Shown here piece after piece: positions 10,986 through 22,216 of a stretch of DNA of 64,000 nt. The DNA lies in the NCBI GenBank assembly GCA_944548615.1, contig OX155965.1, positions 22,191,085-22,255,084 on the forward strand. Direction: 5' to 3'. The position numbers and the translations under genes were made by a program. Origin of the DNA: Micropterix aruncella (taxonomy: Eukaryota > Arthropoda > Insecta > Lepidoptera > Micropterigidae). Position 1 is the first letter of the stretch. Each line of letters begins with the position of its first letter. The notes below the pieces were generated by a model. That model saw nothing but the letters and a program-made list of their open reading frames with translations, was not told the origin of the DNA and made no database searches.

Positions 10986-11000
10986 TTGTTTCTACTCTTT
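10986..11000 (+). repeat. Target site duplication of R-C copy 1, right
   Basis: TTGTTTCTACTCTTT, identical to 10313-10327. Confidence 0.8.
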
Positions 11001-11009
11001 ATTATGAAA

Positions 11010-11258
11010 TGTCACAATGGTCGGGTTTATTATCATACGACAATCTTGTATAACCAACCCTACTATGAAGTGTTTATATGTATGTGTGGATGTAACATGT
11101 GTGTAGGTGTGTGTCTTGTTATTGCATTCGATACGCAGAAATGAAACGCCATTACGTTAATTTTATCCCAACGGAATACGGTGACTCATCCGGGAGTCGA
11201 ACCCGGAACCTTACAATGTAAGATCAGGCGACCTAACCACTGTGCCACGGAGCCGTGG
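11010..11258 (-). mobile_element. tRNA-derived SINE, copy 1
   Basis: On the minus strand the head reads like a tRNA: an A box TGGCACAGTGG (11237-11247), a B box GGTTCGACTCC (11193-11203) and a perfect T arm CCGGG-TTCGACT-CCCGG. The acceptor stem pairs at only 5 of 7 positions and no canonical anticodon loop can be drawn, so it is not a functional tRNA gene. A non-tRNA body continues to about 11010 and recurs at 16790-17012. Confidence 0.65.
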
Positions 11259-11839
11259 ATAGTTGCCTATTAACTAATTTAGTTTCCACAAATAACCAAA
11301 TATACTTTAGAAGCTATGATCAAGTTAAATGCATACAACCACAAATAAAAATAGTGATACTCGCATTCGCAGCTTGCAATCTGCCCTTACGTCAACAAAC
11401 CCGTATACTTCAACAATGGAAAGATTCCATTCAAATACCTTGACGGAGGAATTGTCACTTGACATGTGCGATAACACAATAAGCAAGCAATTGTATTTAT
11501 ACAAAAATACATGCCCGCCATTCGAATCTGTCATGGGTCCTTATTCAGATGAGAGTATATGCCGGCAGATGTCACCATATTTACATAATATTATTTACGG
11601 CTAGGGCTGGTATGGTGAGTACTAAGCTTCAGTTAACGTTGCTTAACAGTGTAGTAGTCAACCCAGGTGCAATATAAACTTTCGACTAAGGCTAAATGTA
11701 TTGCAAAATATGCTAAAAATAGCGGTGTTTTTTTGACGCTTAAGTACATAATATTACTTAGATAAAATTTGAAATTATGCCTATAAATCCAGGAGTCGTA
11801 AATGGTAAATAAAAGATGGTAAATAAACATCATTCAAAT
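11259..11839. other. Spacer, nothing supported
   Basis: Several short open frames overlap on both strands without domain or repeat support. Confidence 0.35.
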
Positions 11840-11948
11840 ATGCATGACGGAAGCCGCTCGACTATGGAATGCAGCAAATAATGTCAGAACAGTCACCAGC
11901 ATCACCACGTTCAAGGCCAGGCTCAAGGACCACATAAACCTAAAGCCA
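11840..11948 (+). pseudogene. Non-LTR retrotransposon ORF2 C-terminal fragment
   Basis: The frame from ATGACGGAAGCC reads EAARLWNAANNVR then TFKARLKDHI, matching the conserved C-terminal tail of CR1/jockey-type LINE proteins (ARLWN...FK..L..HL). It is cut on the right by a TTAA MITE starting at 11949. Confidence 0.55.
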
Positions 11949-12350
11949 TTAAGGCGACATGAGACATATCCAAAATGGGCGGGGTCAATTTTGTAGGGGT
12001 TGACGAATAAAAATCCAGCGTTGACGAAGCGTCAAGCGCAGATTCCACGTCCGCTTGCGCCGACGACCAGGCGCATAGTAAACGTTCTATAGCAGCGCTA
12101 GCACATAATAACTATCTTTACGCAGTGATGGTATAAGGGTGTTAATGGCAAAGCATATTTAGCGTAAGTCTCAGAGCGCGCTCACGTTTTAATTACTTGT
12201 AATTAATTTAGGGCCTAAATAAAAAAATGCGGCCCTAGAGAATTAACCAGTCAATATAATGAAATTATAATAAAACGTAGAAGTAATCGCGCTTGAAAGT
12301 TTCCGAAGTCAGTTAAAAGCCTTAATGTCCAAGGCAATGAGCATTTTTTT
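11949..12350 (+). mobile_element. TTAA-bounded MITE, copy 2 (3' truncated)
   Basis: It begins TTAAGGCGACATGAGAC and follows copy 3 (20633 onward) through AATTTAGGGCCTAAATA and CCTTAATGTCCAAGG, then runs into a T-stretch at 12342. The far inverted end is missing. Confidence 0.65.
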
Positions 12351-12984
12351 TTTGTAGAAATAGAATTTTACATGACAATGACATTTTGATTTAAAATGAT
12401 TATCTCGCCATCTATTAACGTGCGTCAAAACTGCATTCATACATGGAAGTCGTAACCTTTTGCTATGACTATGCTGACTGCCAGTCGTGCGAGAAATTAA
12501 CAGTTGCATTTTAACATATTGGAAATATACATATACATCATTATTTCTAGATTGACTCATATATTTCCTCTTGCAATGATCACATTAATAATTGTATTGC
12601 CGTCATACCAATGCGTAGAACTGTGTTATGTCTAATGGGAAAATCGACTATACTGTCTTTCTGACGTAATTGAGGCATAGCCTACAGATTTATTAATGTA
12701 ATGCAATTCTGGCATATTCCGTTTCACAAATATTTATTCGTCAAGATTTATTTTGTCCACTTCAAAGTTGGCCTCATACATTGCAATATAACTACCAACA
12801 CTTGATCTAGTCCTCCGTGCATTTTTCCTACGCTGATTAAGGTGACCTTTTATGACTTCAATCGACTTAAAACGTCTTCCTCAAAATGGTAATTTTAGCG
12901 TTGAAAATAGGGAAAGTCAGACGAGAAAATATTAGTTCGGTACGGCGCGGGCGCTTGGGCAATAATATTCATTGAGGTTTTGGC
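12351..12984. other. Spacer, nothing supported
   Basis: No domain, RNA or repeat recognised. Confidence 0.35.
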
Positions 12985-13200
12985 TAAAAACTCTTGCACA
13001 ATTTATTTTATTTATTTAATTTATAAAGTAATATACAGAGGAAATACCAGGACATGCATATTGTTGTACATGCAGAATCGTTACAAACAAACATTATAAT
13101 AGCGATAAATATAGCTCTATGGACATAAATATGTTAGCATATCCAAAGAGGCAAAATCGCACAACCAACTAGACCTAGAAGGCCTGTATCTCGCTGTGCA
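12985..13200 (+). repeat. R-I dispersed repeat, copy 1
   Basis: It shares GGACATGCATA.TGTTGTACATG, AACATAGCTCTATG-like and CGCACAACCAACTAGACCTA blocks with 25956-26160, including the same TTTATTTA-rich lead. Class unknown; it resembles the 3' region of a LINE. Confidence 0.55.
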
Positions 13201-13269
13201 GTGACGGCTTTGCGCGATGTAGTATTATCGTAGTGCAAAATGTAACATGATATGATGCCTTAATAATAT

Positions 13270-13800
13270 TCCTTATTTACCATTTGTCCATCTTAAAGGA
13301 ATTCGAAGTGCGCCATACAGCGGTAATCGAAGAAAACTGTCCGAATAACCTAGATTTTCATGCGACTTTGATCCTGTTTTTTGTGTTTGCGCTCTTTTTA
13401 GAGTCACCCGTCTCGTCGCCGATTATTATGTATGTCATGAAGGTGGGGACAAAATTGAGCTCTCTCTGAATCAGTCGACGGGGACGCGTTTTATGCCCAA
13501 AATATCGGCCAAAATGTTATGAACGTACTTACAAGATATGTTTATCTCTTGAGTCAACTGTCTAAGACTCATGCGACAATTTCGAGCTCCAGCTTCTTGG
13601 TGTTTAGTCGTTAGCGTTGAAGTTCGATCAGAACGAGGCAAATCAAATACCAAATTTTGGCCTGCTTTGAGTACTTTATACCATTCACATGCCTGTGCTT
13701 TGACATACACGATTCGCCTTAATTCTCCTGCAATATTTTCAGCGATTCGGCATGCGAAATTTCGTTTAAAACACTAAACTTAAGGCAAACTCTTTGTTCA
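13270..13800 (-). pseudogene. Mariner-family transposase relic
   Basis: On the minus strand 13710-13471 encodes an N-terminal helix-turn-helix region: CEWYKVLKAGQNLVFDLPRS, then SDRTSTLT and LRQLTQEINISCKYVHNIL. This is the mariner pattern WYKRFKEGR..DDERSGRPSTS...IRELAEELGIS..SV..IL. Downstream the frame shifts and a GDET catalytic block and a Y/FGQFSSITAVW stretch remain with stops. The middle of the domain is deleted. It is not functional. Confidence 0.65.
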
Positions 13801-13837
13801 ATCAATTTTTCTCTCGCAAAAATCACAGAGCAGTGTG

Positions 13838-13911
13838 ATTTGGAAGACCACTCCATGATTTGGAAGACCACTCTTGGACGACATTTGATTTGGATTTGGA
13901 AGACCACTCCA
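13838..13911 (+). repeat. Three 17-bp direct repeats
   Basis: GATTTGGAAGACCACTC occurs at about 13838, 13857 and 13892. Local slippage or duplication next to the mariner relic. Confidence 0.7.
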
Positions 13912-15299
13912 AAGTATGATTAACAGCTGCTGTAAATACACTGTAAATACCGCAAATTCCGCAGAGTAACTTAGTAGATACAGAACTTCCAATATACATT
14001 AGCGATATCTTATATGCGCCAAATCATTGTGATATATTTCACAAGCGTTTTTAAAATCGTAAATTCCGAATACATTTTACACAGAGCAGTATGTCACATT
14101 TCCCAGATATGACATTTGGGAATCTCAGATAATCCCATCGTTAATTTATTCTCTTCCCTAAATTTTATATTACATAAAAGGGACCTAATGTGCGGGTAGT
14201 ACTTGTCAAAAAGTCGGCAAAAAGGGGTTGGTCATGTCGTCGACGCATTACAAACTCAAGGGGAGTTAATGTATACATACGCAATTCCCCTCCATTTCAA
14301 ATGCAGACGTAAATCCAACTCACAAATTCGAGGGTTAAAGCAGAGCGTTCATATAGGCAGCTATGTATATAGAATTGTAGATAAGATGTGGCTTTCATGG
14401 TGATCCTCTTTGACAGACTGGATCCTATATACTTTTTATATACCTAGATATTATGCCTATGAGAGGGCGATCTTTACACACATGCAAAAAGCTCTGTTTC
14501 TATATATTTGAGCCTTGTTGTGTTACGTACACAATTTATAGTTTTAAACTATCCTAAACGCCTTTGTTTCGGTGTTCTCTTCTTTGTTCTAACGGTTAGA
14601 TTAAAGATTTAACAAGTAATAATATATTTACTTGTAAAAAAATAAAAACACGACTGCCGTGACCAAAAGTGAACTATTGTATTTATAATTATTGTAACTT
14701 ATGTATTTATCCATATAAGTACTTATGTATTTATCCATATAAATACATACACTTCTAAATCGGTTTAAGCGCATAGAAGTTATGGTGGAATAAAAGAAAT
14801 GGAAAATATACATAGATGAACCCTGAACACATTACACTCCTTTTTGGTTAGGCAGTCGTGAAAAATATCACAACATAGGTTAGAATCTACACTATGCTAT
14901 TCAGCGTTCTCTACCATATTCATATTTTTATTCATGTATCGTTTAGGATAATTTAAAACTGGATAAAATTTAAGAACTCGCCTATTATCTCATTTTTAAA
15001 CAGTACATACTATATACATCTGATAGTTTTGAATACAAATTATATCCTTGTGTACTGTAATGTCGACACAAAACTGATCCACATGAAAATGTCAATTGAC
15101 TTAATTATAATTTAGTTTTGACTTAATAGTTTCAATTATCTTAAATCAGATTTTATTCCCAATAGACGATCTTTGAGGATAAATTACAAGGGATTCTATT
15201 AATTCGCATAATAATGTTCCTTATAGGTACTTTAGTATATCGATATTTAACTGTCCTAAACGCATTTGACTATACAAGATTATAACAAATGAAACAATG
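13912..15299. other. Spacer with a 24-bp tandem duplication
   Basis: Positions about 14696-14745 carry two copies of ACTTATGTATTTATCCATAT plus four bases. Otherwise AT-rich and unrecognised. Confidence 0.4.
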
Positions 15300-15790
15300 T
15301 TATAGAGTGGTATTTGATAGGGTGCACACAAGTCACAGATGTCCAAAATAGTCTTAATAAATCTCGGCTTATTACCAAAGGCTTGCCGCAAGGCTCTACC
15401 CTTGGTCCGTTCCTCTTTCTTGAATACATTTATTATAACCCGAATTGCATGATATCAGATAATTATGAAATATTATTGTACGCAGACGATGGTTTATTAT
15501 TTTTTAATGATATAAATCTTGAGCTCTAGCAAAGAGATTCAATGATACAGTTTTAAAACTATTTATATGGTTTGACGAAAATAAACTATATCTTAGCGTC
15601 ACAAAACTAAATGCATTTAACTTCCTTTTCTGTCCGGACGGCCGAAAAGGCTATAGGATAAGGGTTATACAGTTATAGGGTTATATGGCCAAGATAAATA
15701 CGTTGACAATTATGATGATAAAGACGTCCTTGAAAGGGTTAATCGAGCAAAATCCCTAAAACATTACATATGTTCCAAATATAGTGGTGA
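15300..15790 (+). pseudogene. LINE reverse transcriptase fragment
   Basis: The frame at 15314-15529 carries the RT motif GLPQGSTLGPFLFLEYI and the catalytic motif LLYADDGLLFF, spaced as in CR1/jockey-type RTs. Frame breaks follow, and NRAKSLKHYI-like remnants continue to about 15780. Both ends are truncated. Confidence 0.65.
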
Positions 15791-16079
15791 ACCCGTATAA
15801 ATGAATCATAATTTCTCAATTTTATGATCTTAATTATTTACGATTGTTTTTGAGGAAACTTGTGGTGGGCCAAAAACTAAAACATGTTGTTGAACATACC
15901 TTGGCACCTTTCTTACATAAAACTGGGACAGTGAAGTAGAAATCAAGAATCGTATCGAAATTGCACGCAGCGCATTTGGAAAAATATAAAAAGGTTCTTT
16001 GCAATCGAAGCCTGAAAATTCCACTTTGAATACGTTTTCTTTAGTGATACATCTGACCCAAACTTCCATACAGATTTGA

Positions 16080-16478
16080 GGCCTGGGCTATTCAGAAAGA
16101 TCTCAGGAAACGTATAGAAGCATTCGAGATGTGGGCATACAGACGCATGGTGTCCATACTTGGTCACCAATGAGGAAGTTCTACGGATCGGCCAAAACGC
16201 AAGCTTTGGCTGACCATCAAAAAACGCAAATCTGCATACCTGGGTCACGTTCTTAGGAACAACAAGTACGAGCTTCTGCAACTTATTCTAACTGAAAAGG
16301 TACAGGGAAAAGAGGACCTGGCCGTAGAGGGAAATCTTGGTTGCGGAACATTGGAGAATGGATCGGGATTACGAGTGTCGCCGAATGCTTTTTCCTGGCG
16401 AAGGACAAAAAGAAGGATGCAGGGCTGACTGCCAACTTTCACTAGTTGTAGAGGCATCCTAAGAAGAAGAAATTAGGA
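16080..16478 (+). pseudogene. RTE-clade retrotransposon C-terminal fragment
   Basis: Across shifting frames it encodes RIEAFEMWAYRRMVSI, then KRKSAYLGHVLRNNKYELLQ and RGPGRRGKSWLRNIGEWIGI, the C-terminal signature of RTE-type ORF2 ('RRMLKI..HV.RN.KYELLQLI...GKR..GR....WL.NIR.WTG'). It ends with the AAGAAGAAGAAATT tail typical of these elements. At least three frameshifts. Confidence 0.7.
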
Positions 16479-16789
16479 GATGCACAGTTTCACCATGCTC
16501 TCCAAGTCTAATTTAACGAGTGGTCTTTTCTAGTGGTAATTTAGGAATGATTTTATAAATTGTGTAATACTATTATTGTTTTTTTTGTGTATCTCATATT
16601 TTCCACGCATTTCATTTGGCAGTAAGTATCTCTATGTAAGGAGTCTTATTGTGGAACTAGAATGCATTGTTACCCTGCTCAATTCCGCAGCATATTTTTG
16701 AATTTCAGTAAAAGTAAGCTAGATCTATCTATTTATCATCATATAATAGACATTGTTGCGAAATTTGTTGCGATGGACGTGGGTTTTGC
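16479..16789. other. Spacer, nothing supported
   Basis: AT-rich; no feature recognised. Confidence 0.35.
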
Positions 16790-17012
16790 CTTACTATAAT
16801 CCCTTACAACCAACTCTAATATAAGTGGTGTATATTATGTAAGGCAGTGTACATATGTTTTAGTGTAGGTATATATTGTTGTTGCATTCGATTGACATAA
16901 TTCGAATGTTATTCCGGTTAATATCCTAAATGAAAATGATGATCCATCCAGGAATCAAACAGGGACCTTACAGCGTAAGATCAGAAGATCTTTACCCCTA
17001 TACTGGGTCGTT
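16790..17012 (-). mobile_element. tRNA-derived SINE, copy 2
   Basis: A diverged copy of 11010-11258: GATCCATCCAGGAATCAAAC and CCTTACAGCGTAAGATCAG mirror the B-box and pseudo-anticodon region, and the body (TTGTTGCATTCGAT) also matches. The B box has decayed (GTTTGATTCCT), so it is likely transcriptionally dead. Confidence 0.6.
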
Positions 17013-17344
17013 CGATTTTCGGGAATATACTTTCATATGTATATATAGGTATTTGCGATTGCAGCATGTATTACTTGCTACGTTTGTAGCATGGATTACT
17101 TATATCTTATCAGAAATTTATCACCGATTATTGAAGCGTAAACGATTTCACTTTTATCAGTATAGATAATGTTGTTCTAACTGGCTTTAGGTATAACTGT
17201 GCCAAAATGGTTTGCATAATTTTAATGATAATATCAACAATTTTTGAGTTGCTGGCCGGGCAGGCGCTATCGTTACTTGGTATTTAGTTAAGACACTGGA
17301 TTATGTATAATAAGTTAATAGTATAAACACATTTCTAAAAACAA
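17013..17344. other. Spacer, nothing supported
   Basis: No feature recognised. Confidence 0.35.
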
Positions 17345-17740
17345 ACTTTTAGTAAAATGCTCTGTCCCAATCCAACCCTAGGTGCAGCAGCCATGTCATG
17401 GTTAAACTTAGAACGTGTTATCAGAATTGTTATCGTGTCTGTGCTGTTGACCGTTGAGGAGTCACCTCGTTGGAAGCCAACCCTGGGTGTAGCAGCCCTG
17501 TCGCGGTGAAATTTAAAACGAGCTATCATAATTGAATGCGTTTACCAAATTTCGTTTCTGTGCTGTTGCCCGTTGATGAGTCCACTCGTCGGGAGCCAAC
17601 CCTGGGTGCAGCAGCCATGTCATGGTAAAAATTAGAACAGGCTATCATAATTAAATGCGTATACAAAATTGTGTGTCTGTGCTGTTGATCGTGGAAGAGT
17701 ACGCTCATCGGGATCCGATGCTGGGTGTAAAATCAGGTTA
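17345..17740 (-). repeat. R-B minisatellite, locus 3 (inverted)
   Basis: About four units of 110-120 bp in reverse orientation with the core CGGGAGCCAACCCTGGGTG and GAACG/AGGCTATCATAATT. The right flank matches the reverse of the R-B lead-in (TTAACCATATAAATGCGTTG). Confidence 0.75.
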
Positions 17741-19394
17741 ACCATATAAATGCGTTGGCATCCAACTAAATCAACATATAAAATTTCAATTTCATAGGAT
17801 CATCATCACATCATCATGAAACATGTTCACAAAATTATATAATATCGCACTTACTATCGCTAGACATACTTACCATCAAACCAATCATTTTTACTCGTAC
17901 ACAGTATTTAAATATAGAATGACCTTTCAATAGAGATAAAAAATGACGGTTTTACTGTAAGCTGCTCCTTATAATTTATATAGCTAGTTTTTACTTCCGT
18001 CATTCTGTTGACAGTTTTATTTTCTCTCAATTATAGTCAAGTTCTCGGTGGCTATATATTTTAAAGTTAAGTAATGTTAGACATTGTTATAACCTTTATA
18101 TTAGCTAAGTACCCAGTTATTTGATTCTAATAAAGTCAATATATGATTAGGACTTGGTCCTGTTTCCATTATTGAATTTTGTAAATAAAAATAGGTAAGA
18201 ACCTGAAAAGTAAAGTTTGTTTTTTTTTTGGCGGCTCTTTTCAGTGGAGCTCTTAAAGTCGTCGAAAAAATATTATATACTGCACAATTCCTGGTTGAAA
18301 CATGACAACCGGCAAAACATCCACAAATTGATACATCTAGACATGTTCTAATAATAAATATTATCCTTGACTATTCTTCTTATTATCATTGATTGTTCTT
18401 ATTGTTATCCTTTACTATTTCCTTGACTTGTCTATGACTATTTCCTATTATTTAATTGTTTCTTACAATTATTTATTATTTTTGATATTTTATTTAATTT
18501 AACAGTAGTATATATTTCCGTATTCCATTTAAATTATTTCCCGTTGTTATAATTAGTTAGTTTTAAATTATAATTCGTAACTAACAAATAATTATTTTTT
18601 ATAATTATGGCATTATAATGTTTTTTTTAACATGCCGAATATACGTATATTTAAACTCAAAATAGCTCAATGCCTTGGAACAAGTCCTGGCACTTAGTTA
18701 GGCGGCAGCAGTATGATAAGCTTATTCTCACATCGGCGATGTTAATATTTTTATATGAATAAATGTAATAAATATAAATGGATATAAATATTAGTTATAC
18801 AAATATGCTATGTAAATGTGTTAATTAATTAAATAGGTATAAATAAACATTAAAATCGTTGGATTGGGACTATCTTAATGTTAGAAAAACTTTGTATTGA
18901 AGAAAAATATACATTTTTGTCATCGTGACATACCTGTACACTTGCTAAAATCTTTCATCGTATTGTTATCGCTTTTGAAACAACATTTAGCTACAGTACT
19001 TCACACAAATTGCACACTCTTTCGGGGATCTACTATATAACGCGCTCGCTGTCCACCGCTTGACGACCTACGGATAGATAGCGATAAATGTTTGTTTCCT
19101 TTGTGGACTTAAGCTTAACTGCGTTCGAGATAACTTACGATAACTACGATATAACGATACACAAAACACACGCGCGATTGCGGTAAATTTTGGTTACTGC
19201 ACCATGAATCGTGGGCCCAATCCAAAAAACGTATTTGACTCACTAGCTAATAATCAGTAGATAGTATTTAGTGTGTGCGTCGGGCGTCTTCTCTAGGTGA
19301 GTAATTTAGAACTCTAATATCCTGTTATTAGTTATATCTCCTATTAAAAACAATAACATTTACATACAACACCATTTAAAAACACCCTTAGCGT
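17741..19394. other. Long AT-rich spacer
   Basis: I recognise no gene, RNA or repeat boundary in this 1.6 kb. Confidence 0.35.
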
Positions 19395-19660
19395 CTTATA
19401 CGGCAAGACATCTAGGAGTATTCTTTGATCCTATATTGCATTTTGCAGAACATGCAAGTAAAATGTTTCGTTAGGGCTTCTCTCGTCTGAAAGTTCTCTA
19501 TAGGATAGGAAATACTTTTGCGTCAAAGTCAGAACTCTTTTAGTAAACGCCTTGATTTTGTCGATCATTCGCCTGCGACCAGTGCCTTTATAAATAGACT
19601 AATCGAAGAATCGTATGCAAAACACTTGTGGCCGTCTTGATTTAGAAAACATTCATGAAT
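19395..19660 (+). pseudogene. LINE reverse transcriptase thumb-region fragment
   Basis: A frame near 19405 reads ARHLGVFFDPILHFAEHASKM then RLKVLYRIGNTFASKSE, matching the 'LGV.FD..L.F..H...' block that follows the RT palm in jockey/CR1-type LINEs. It breaks after about 50 residues. Confidence 0.5.
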
Positions 19661-19699
19661 CTTGTCATGACGTGTCGCCTCATGCCATCTTGCTTATTA

Positions 19700-20632
19700 T
19701 GACACAACGGAGGCAACTCTATCCAGCTACTTAAGTTCTAAAAGTTGTACAAATTCAACAATTGAGGTATTTGTACTGTTCATATGAGTTGGTCTGCCGT
19801 TCTGGCAAACAACAAGGTAACGCAGATAGATACCGTTGATTACCGAATGATCATTACCGAAGTCGTGCATCGATCTGTCAGGACCTGCCGAGAGAATAGT
19901 TTTGGAGATGGAAAATACCCCGCTCGCTGTTGAGGATATTGTTAACCCAGGAAAGACTGATAAAATCCAGAAGCAAGTCAAGAATTGGAATCCACATGTG
20001 CGACCACAGAGAGTCCCAGACGACTCGGAGTCAAAATCATATTATAGGAAAGTGTCTGATATATTAATGTCTAAGAATTGCATACTATGGGGAACGAGAG
20101 TGGCTATCCCAATGATACTTCGGCAACAACTTCTAAGAGAAGTCCATCCGCATCACCCGGGTATTGGCAATATGAAATGACCAGTACGAAGATATGTTTG
20201 GAATCAGTTGGAATCAATTGTGAGAAGAGTTGTAATCAGTTGTGTGTAGATGAAAAAATTGTCAAGCAATCTGTCTAAATCCACCACAATTCAATGGAAA
20301 TATTTGTCCTAAATCGGAATAGAGATGGAGTAGATTACACATTGACTTGGCAGACTAATTTATAAGAATTACTGCTTGATTGTTGTTGATGCCTATAGCA
20401 AATGGCGAGAAATGTTTTGAGTTTTGACGAAATTATCGTTCTGATCCGTGATATGAGAATACAATTCTACGGACTACCCTAAGTCATCAATAGTGAAAAA
20501 GGTACATGTTTTGCCTCACAGAAATTTTGTATTTTAAAAAAAATAATAAAGTGAAGCAGGAGACAAGCACTTCGCAGCATCCCAGTAGCAATGAATAGGC
20601 CGAAAGAATGGTTTAGAGTGTCAATAATGCCA
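19700..20632 (+). pseudogene. Gypsy-type LTR retrotransposon pol fragment, left part
   Basis: In order: an RNase H/integrase junction remnant (QQGNADRY), a 92-aa frame at 19902-20180 ending VAIPMILRQQLLREVHPHHPGIGNMK-like (the H2C2 zinc-binding lead of gypsy integrases; H-x3-H visible), then broken integrase-core blocks YCLIVVDAYSKWREM, IQFYGLP and HPSSNE.AERMV. Many stops and frameshifts. It is cut by a TTAA MITE at 20633 and resumes at 21224. Confidence 0.65.
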
Positions 20633-21223
20633 TTGGGGCGACATGAGATCTCAGAAAGCGAAATGGGCGGACACGCGAAGAAATAGGCGAGGTCAATTTT
20701 GTAGGGGTTGACCAATAAAACTCCAGCGTTGACGAATCGTCATGTACAGATTCGCCGTACGCTCGCGCCGGCAACCGGGCGCATACTAAACTTTCAATCG
20801 CGGCGCTAGCGCAGAATAATTGTCTTTGCGCAGAGGTGGTATAAGGGTGTTGTAAAGTATATTTAGGGTAACTATCAGAGCGCTGTCACGTTTTAATTAA
20901 TTGTAATTAATTTAGGGCCTAAATAGAAAATGTGGCTATGCGCGACGCTAGAGAATTAACCAATCGATATAATGTAATTAAAATAAAACACACCCACTGC
21001 TTACATTGTAGGAGTAATCGCGCCTGAAAGTTTTCGAAATCAGTTTAAAGCCTTAATGTCCAAGGTAATAGGCAACTTTTTTGAGTCCAAATTGTAAATT
21101 GGTTCCTTATCGAGAGATACGCAGAAAAACATTTTTAAATCAATGCTTATATATATATTTTTTAAATATATAAAATTAAAATTCTTCTTATATGATCCTT
21201 CTCAGGTATCATTGTCACCTTAA
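20633..21223 (+). mobile_element. TTAA-bounded MITE, copy 3, nested in gypsy
   Basis: Left end is TTGGGGCGACATGAGAT; right end is GTATCATTGTCACCTTAA (TTAA at 21220-21223). The gypsy integrase reading resumes directly after it. 591 bp, non-coding. Confidence 0.7.
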
Positions 21224-21400
21224 GAAGATTGGCGTAACGATGATACATGTAGAATTACCCAGATTTTTATTAACACAGCTTGTAACTCTTTGGGTAAATA
21301 CAGGCAAGCCACCAACCGAATTACTAATAAGAAGACAATTAAGAACAGTTTTATACAGCTGTCGCTGAGAGAAACGTCACAGAGAATTTTCATCTGAAGA
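21224..21400 (+). pseudogene. Gypsy-type pol fragment, right part
   Basis: It encodes GKPPTELLIRRQLRTVLY, the conserved 'GKSPAELLF.R.LRT.LD' block after the gypsy integrase core. Position and order fit continuation of the fragment left of the MITE. Confidence 0.6.
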
Positions 21401-21407
21401 ATTGTAA

Positions 21408-21442
<35 letters not shown>

Positions 21443-21860
21443 ATGATGCTGTATATATTAACAAGTTCCAAAGAAACAACCAATAACAAATATGGATACC
21501 AAACAAAAGTTGATTTAAGGAAGAAGAAAAGCAGAATATCCTCAGAATCCCAGAGGAGAAAAAAGTGCAGAAGACCCGCAGAAACTTAGAGAAGAAGAAG
21601 AGAAGAAGCAAAAGATTAAGAATACATCAATACCTATGAACGGGAATCAAGAGGGAATCATGGATACGGAGTTAATCGAATCGGAACAAGATACAAATGC
21701 AGAGCAAACAGAAGGAACACCAATAACCGAATCATCATTTAGACTGCAGAGGAACAAAGGAACAAGAGAGATTTGGTTGAGATTATATTCTTAATTATAT
21801 AGACGTTTATATTTTTAATTAAACAATCAATATAGTACATTCAAATGTTACGTCGCTCAT
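21401..21860. other. Short (TA)n and purine-rich stretch
   Basis: (TA)n at 21409-21437 and a GAAGAAGAAGAGAAG-type region at 21515-21610. Possibly the 3' part of the gypsy relic, but no LTR can be delimited. Confidence 0.35.
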
Positions 21861-22216
21861 ATGAATCAATGGGCTTCTGAAACTTTCAAGCGATTTTATG
21901 GTAAACATATTTTTGTAGCGGACAAAGATCAAGAGTCCGTGATTGCATTTATAAAAGATTACGATTTGAAAAAGTTTTGCCATGTCTCCGAAAAACCATG
22001 GAGCCAAGGTGAATGCACAACATTAAAGAAGAGTTGGAACAAAAATTTGGGCAGAGCTCTGTGGTTGAGCGATTCGTATCGGAATTTGGCCAAGAAAACC
22101 AATTTCGAGAAAATGTCAATTGTGTACAGAAATTGTCTATATGTAATGAGTGTGACGATGAAATTTTGCGAGAATGGTTAAAACATCAAACAACGATCCC
22201 GGTTTTCAAATATTAA
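21861..22216 (+). pseudogene. Unrecognised coding-like fragment with frame change
   Basis: An ATG-initiated frame (21861) gives about 50 codon-rich residues (WASETFKRFYGKHIFVADKD). The more protein-like continuation after about 22015 is in another frame (EELEQKFGQ, then NQFRENVNC, ending KHQTTIPVFKY at 22216). This looks like one protein broken by a frameshift. I do not recognise the family. It sits between gypsy remnants and LINE tails, so a transposon origin is likely. Confidence 0.35.

Noticed and set aside
11181..11258. Functional tRNA gene
   Set aside because: B box and T arm are perfect, but the acceptor stem has two mismatches, no proper anticodon loop forms, and a related copy with a non-tRNA body exists at 16790.
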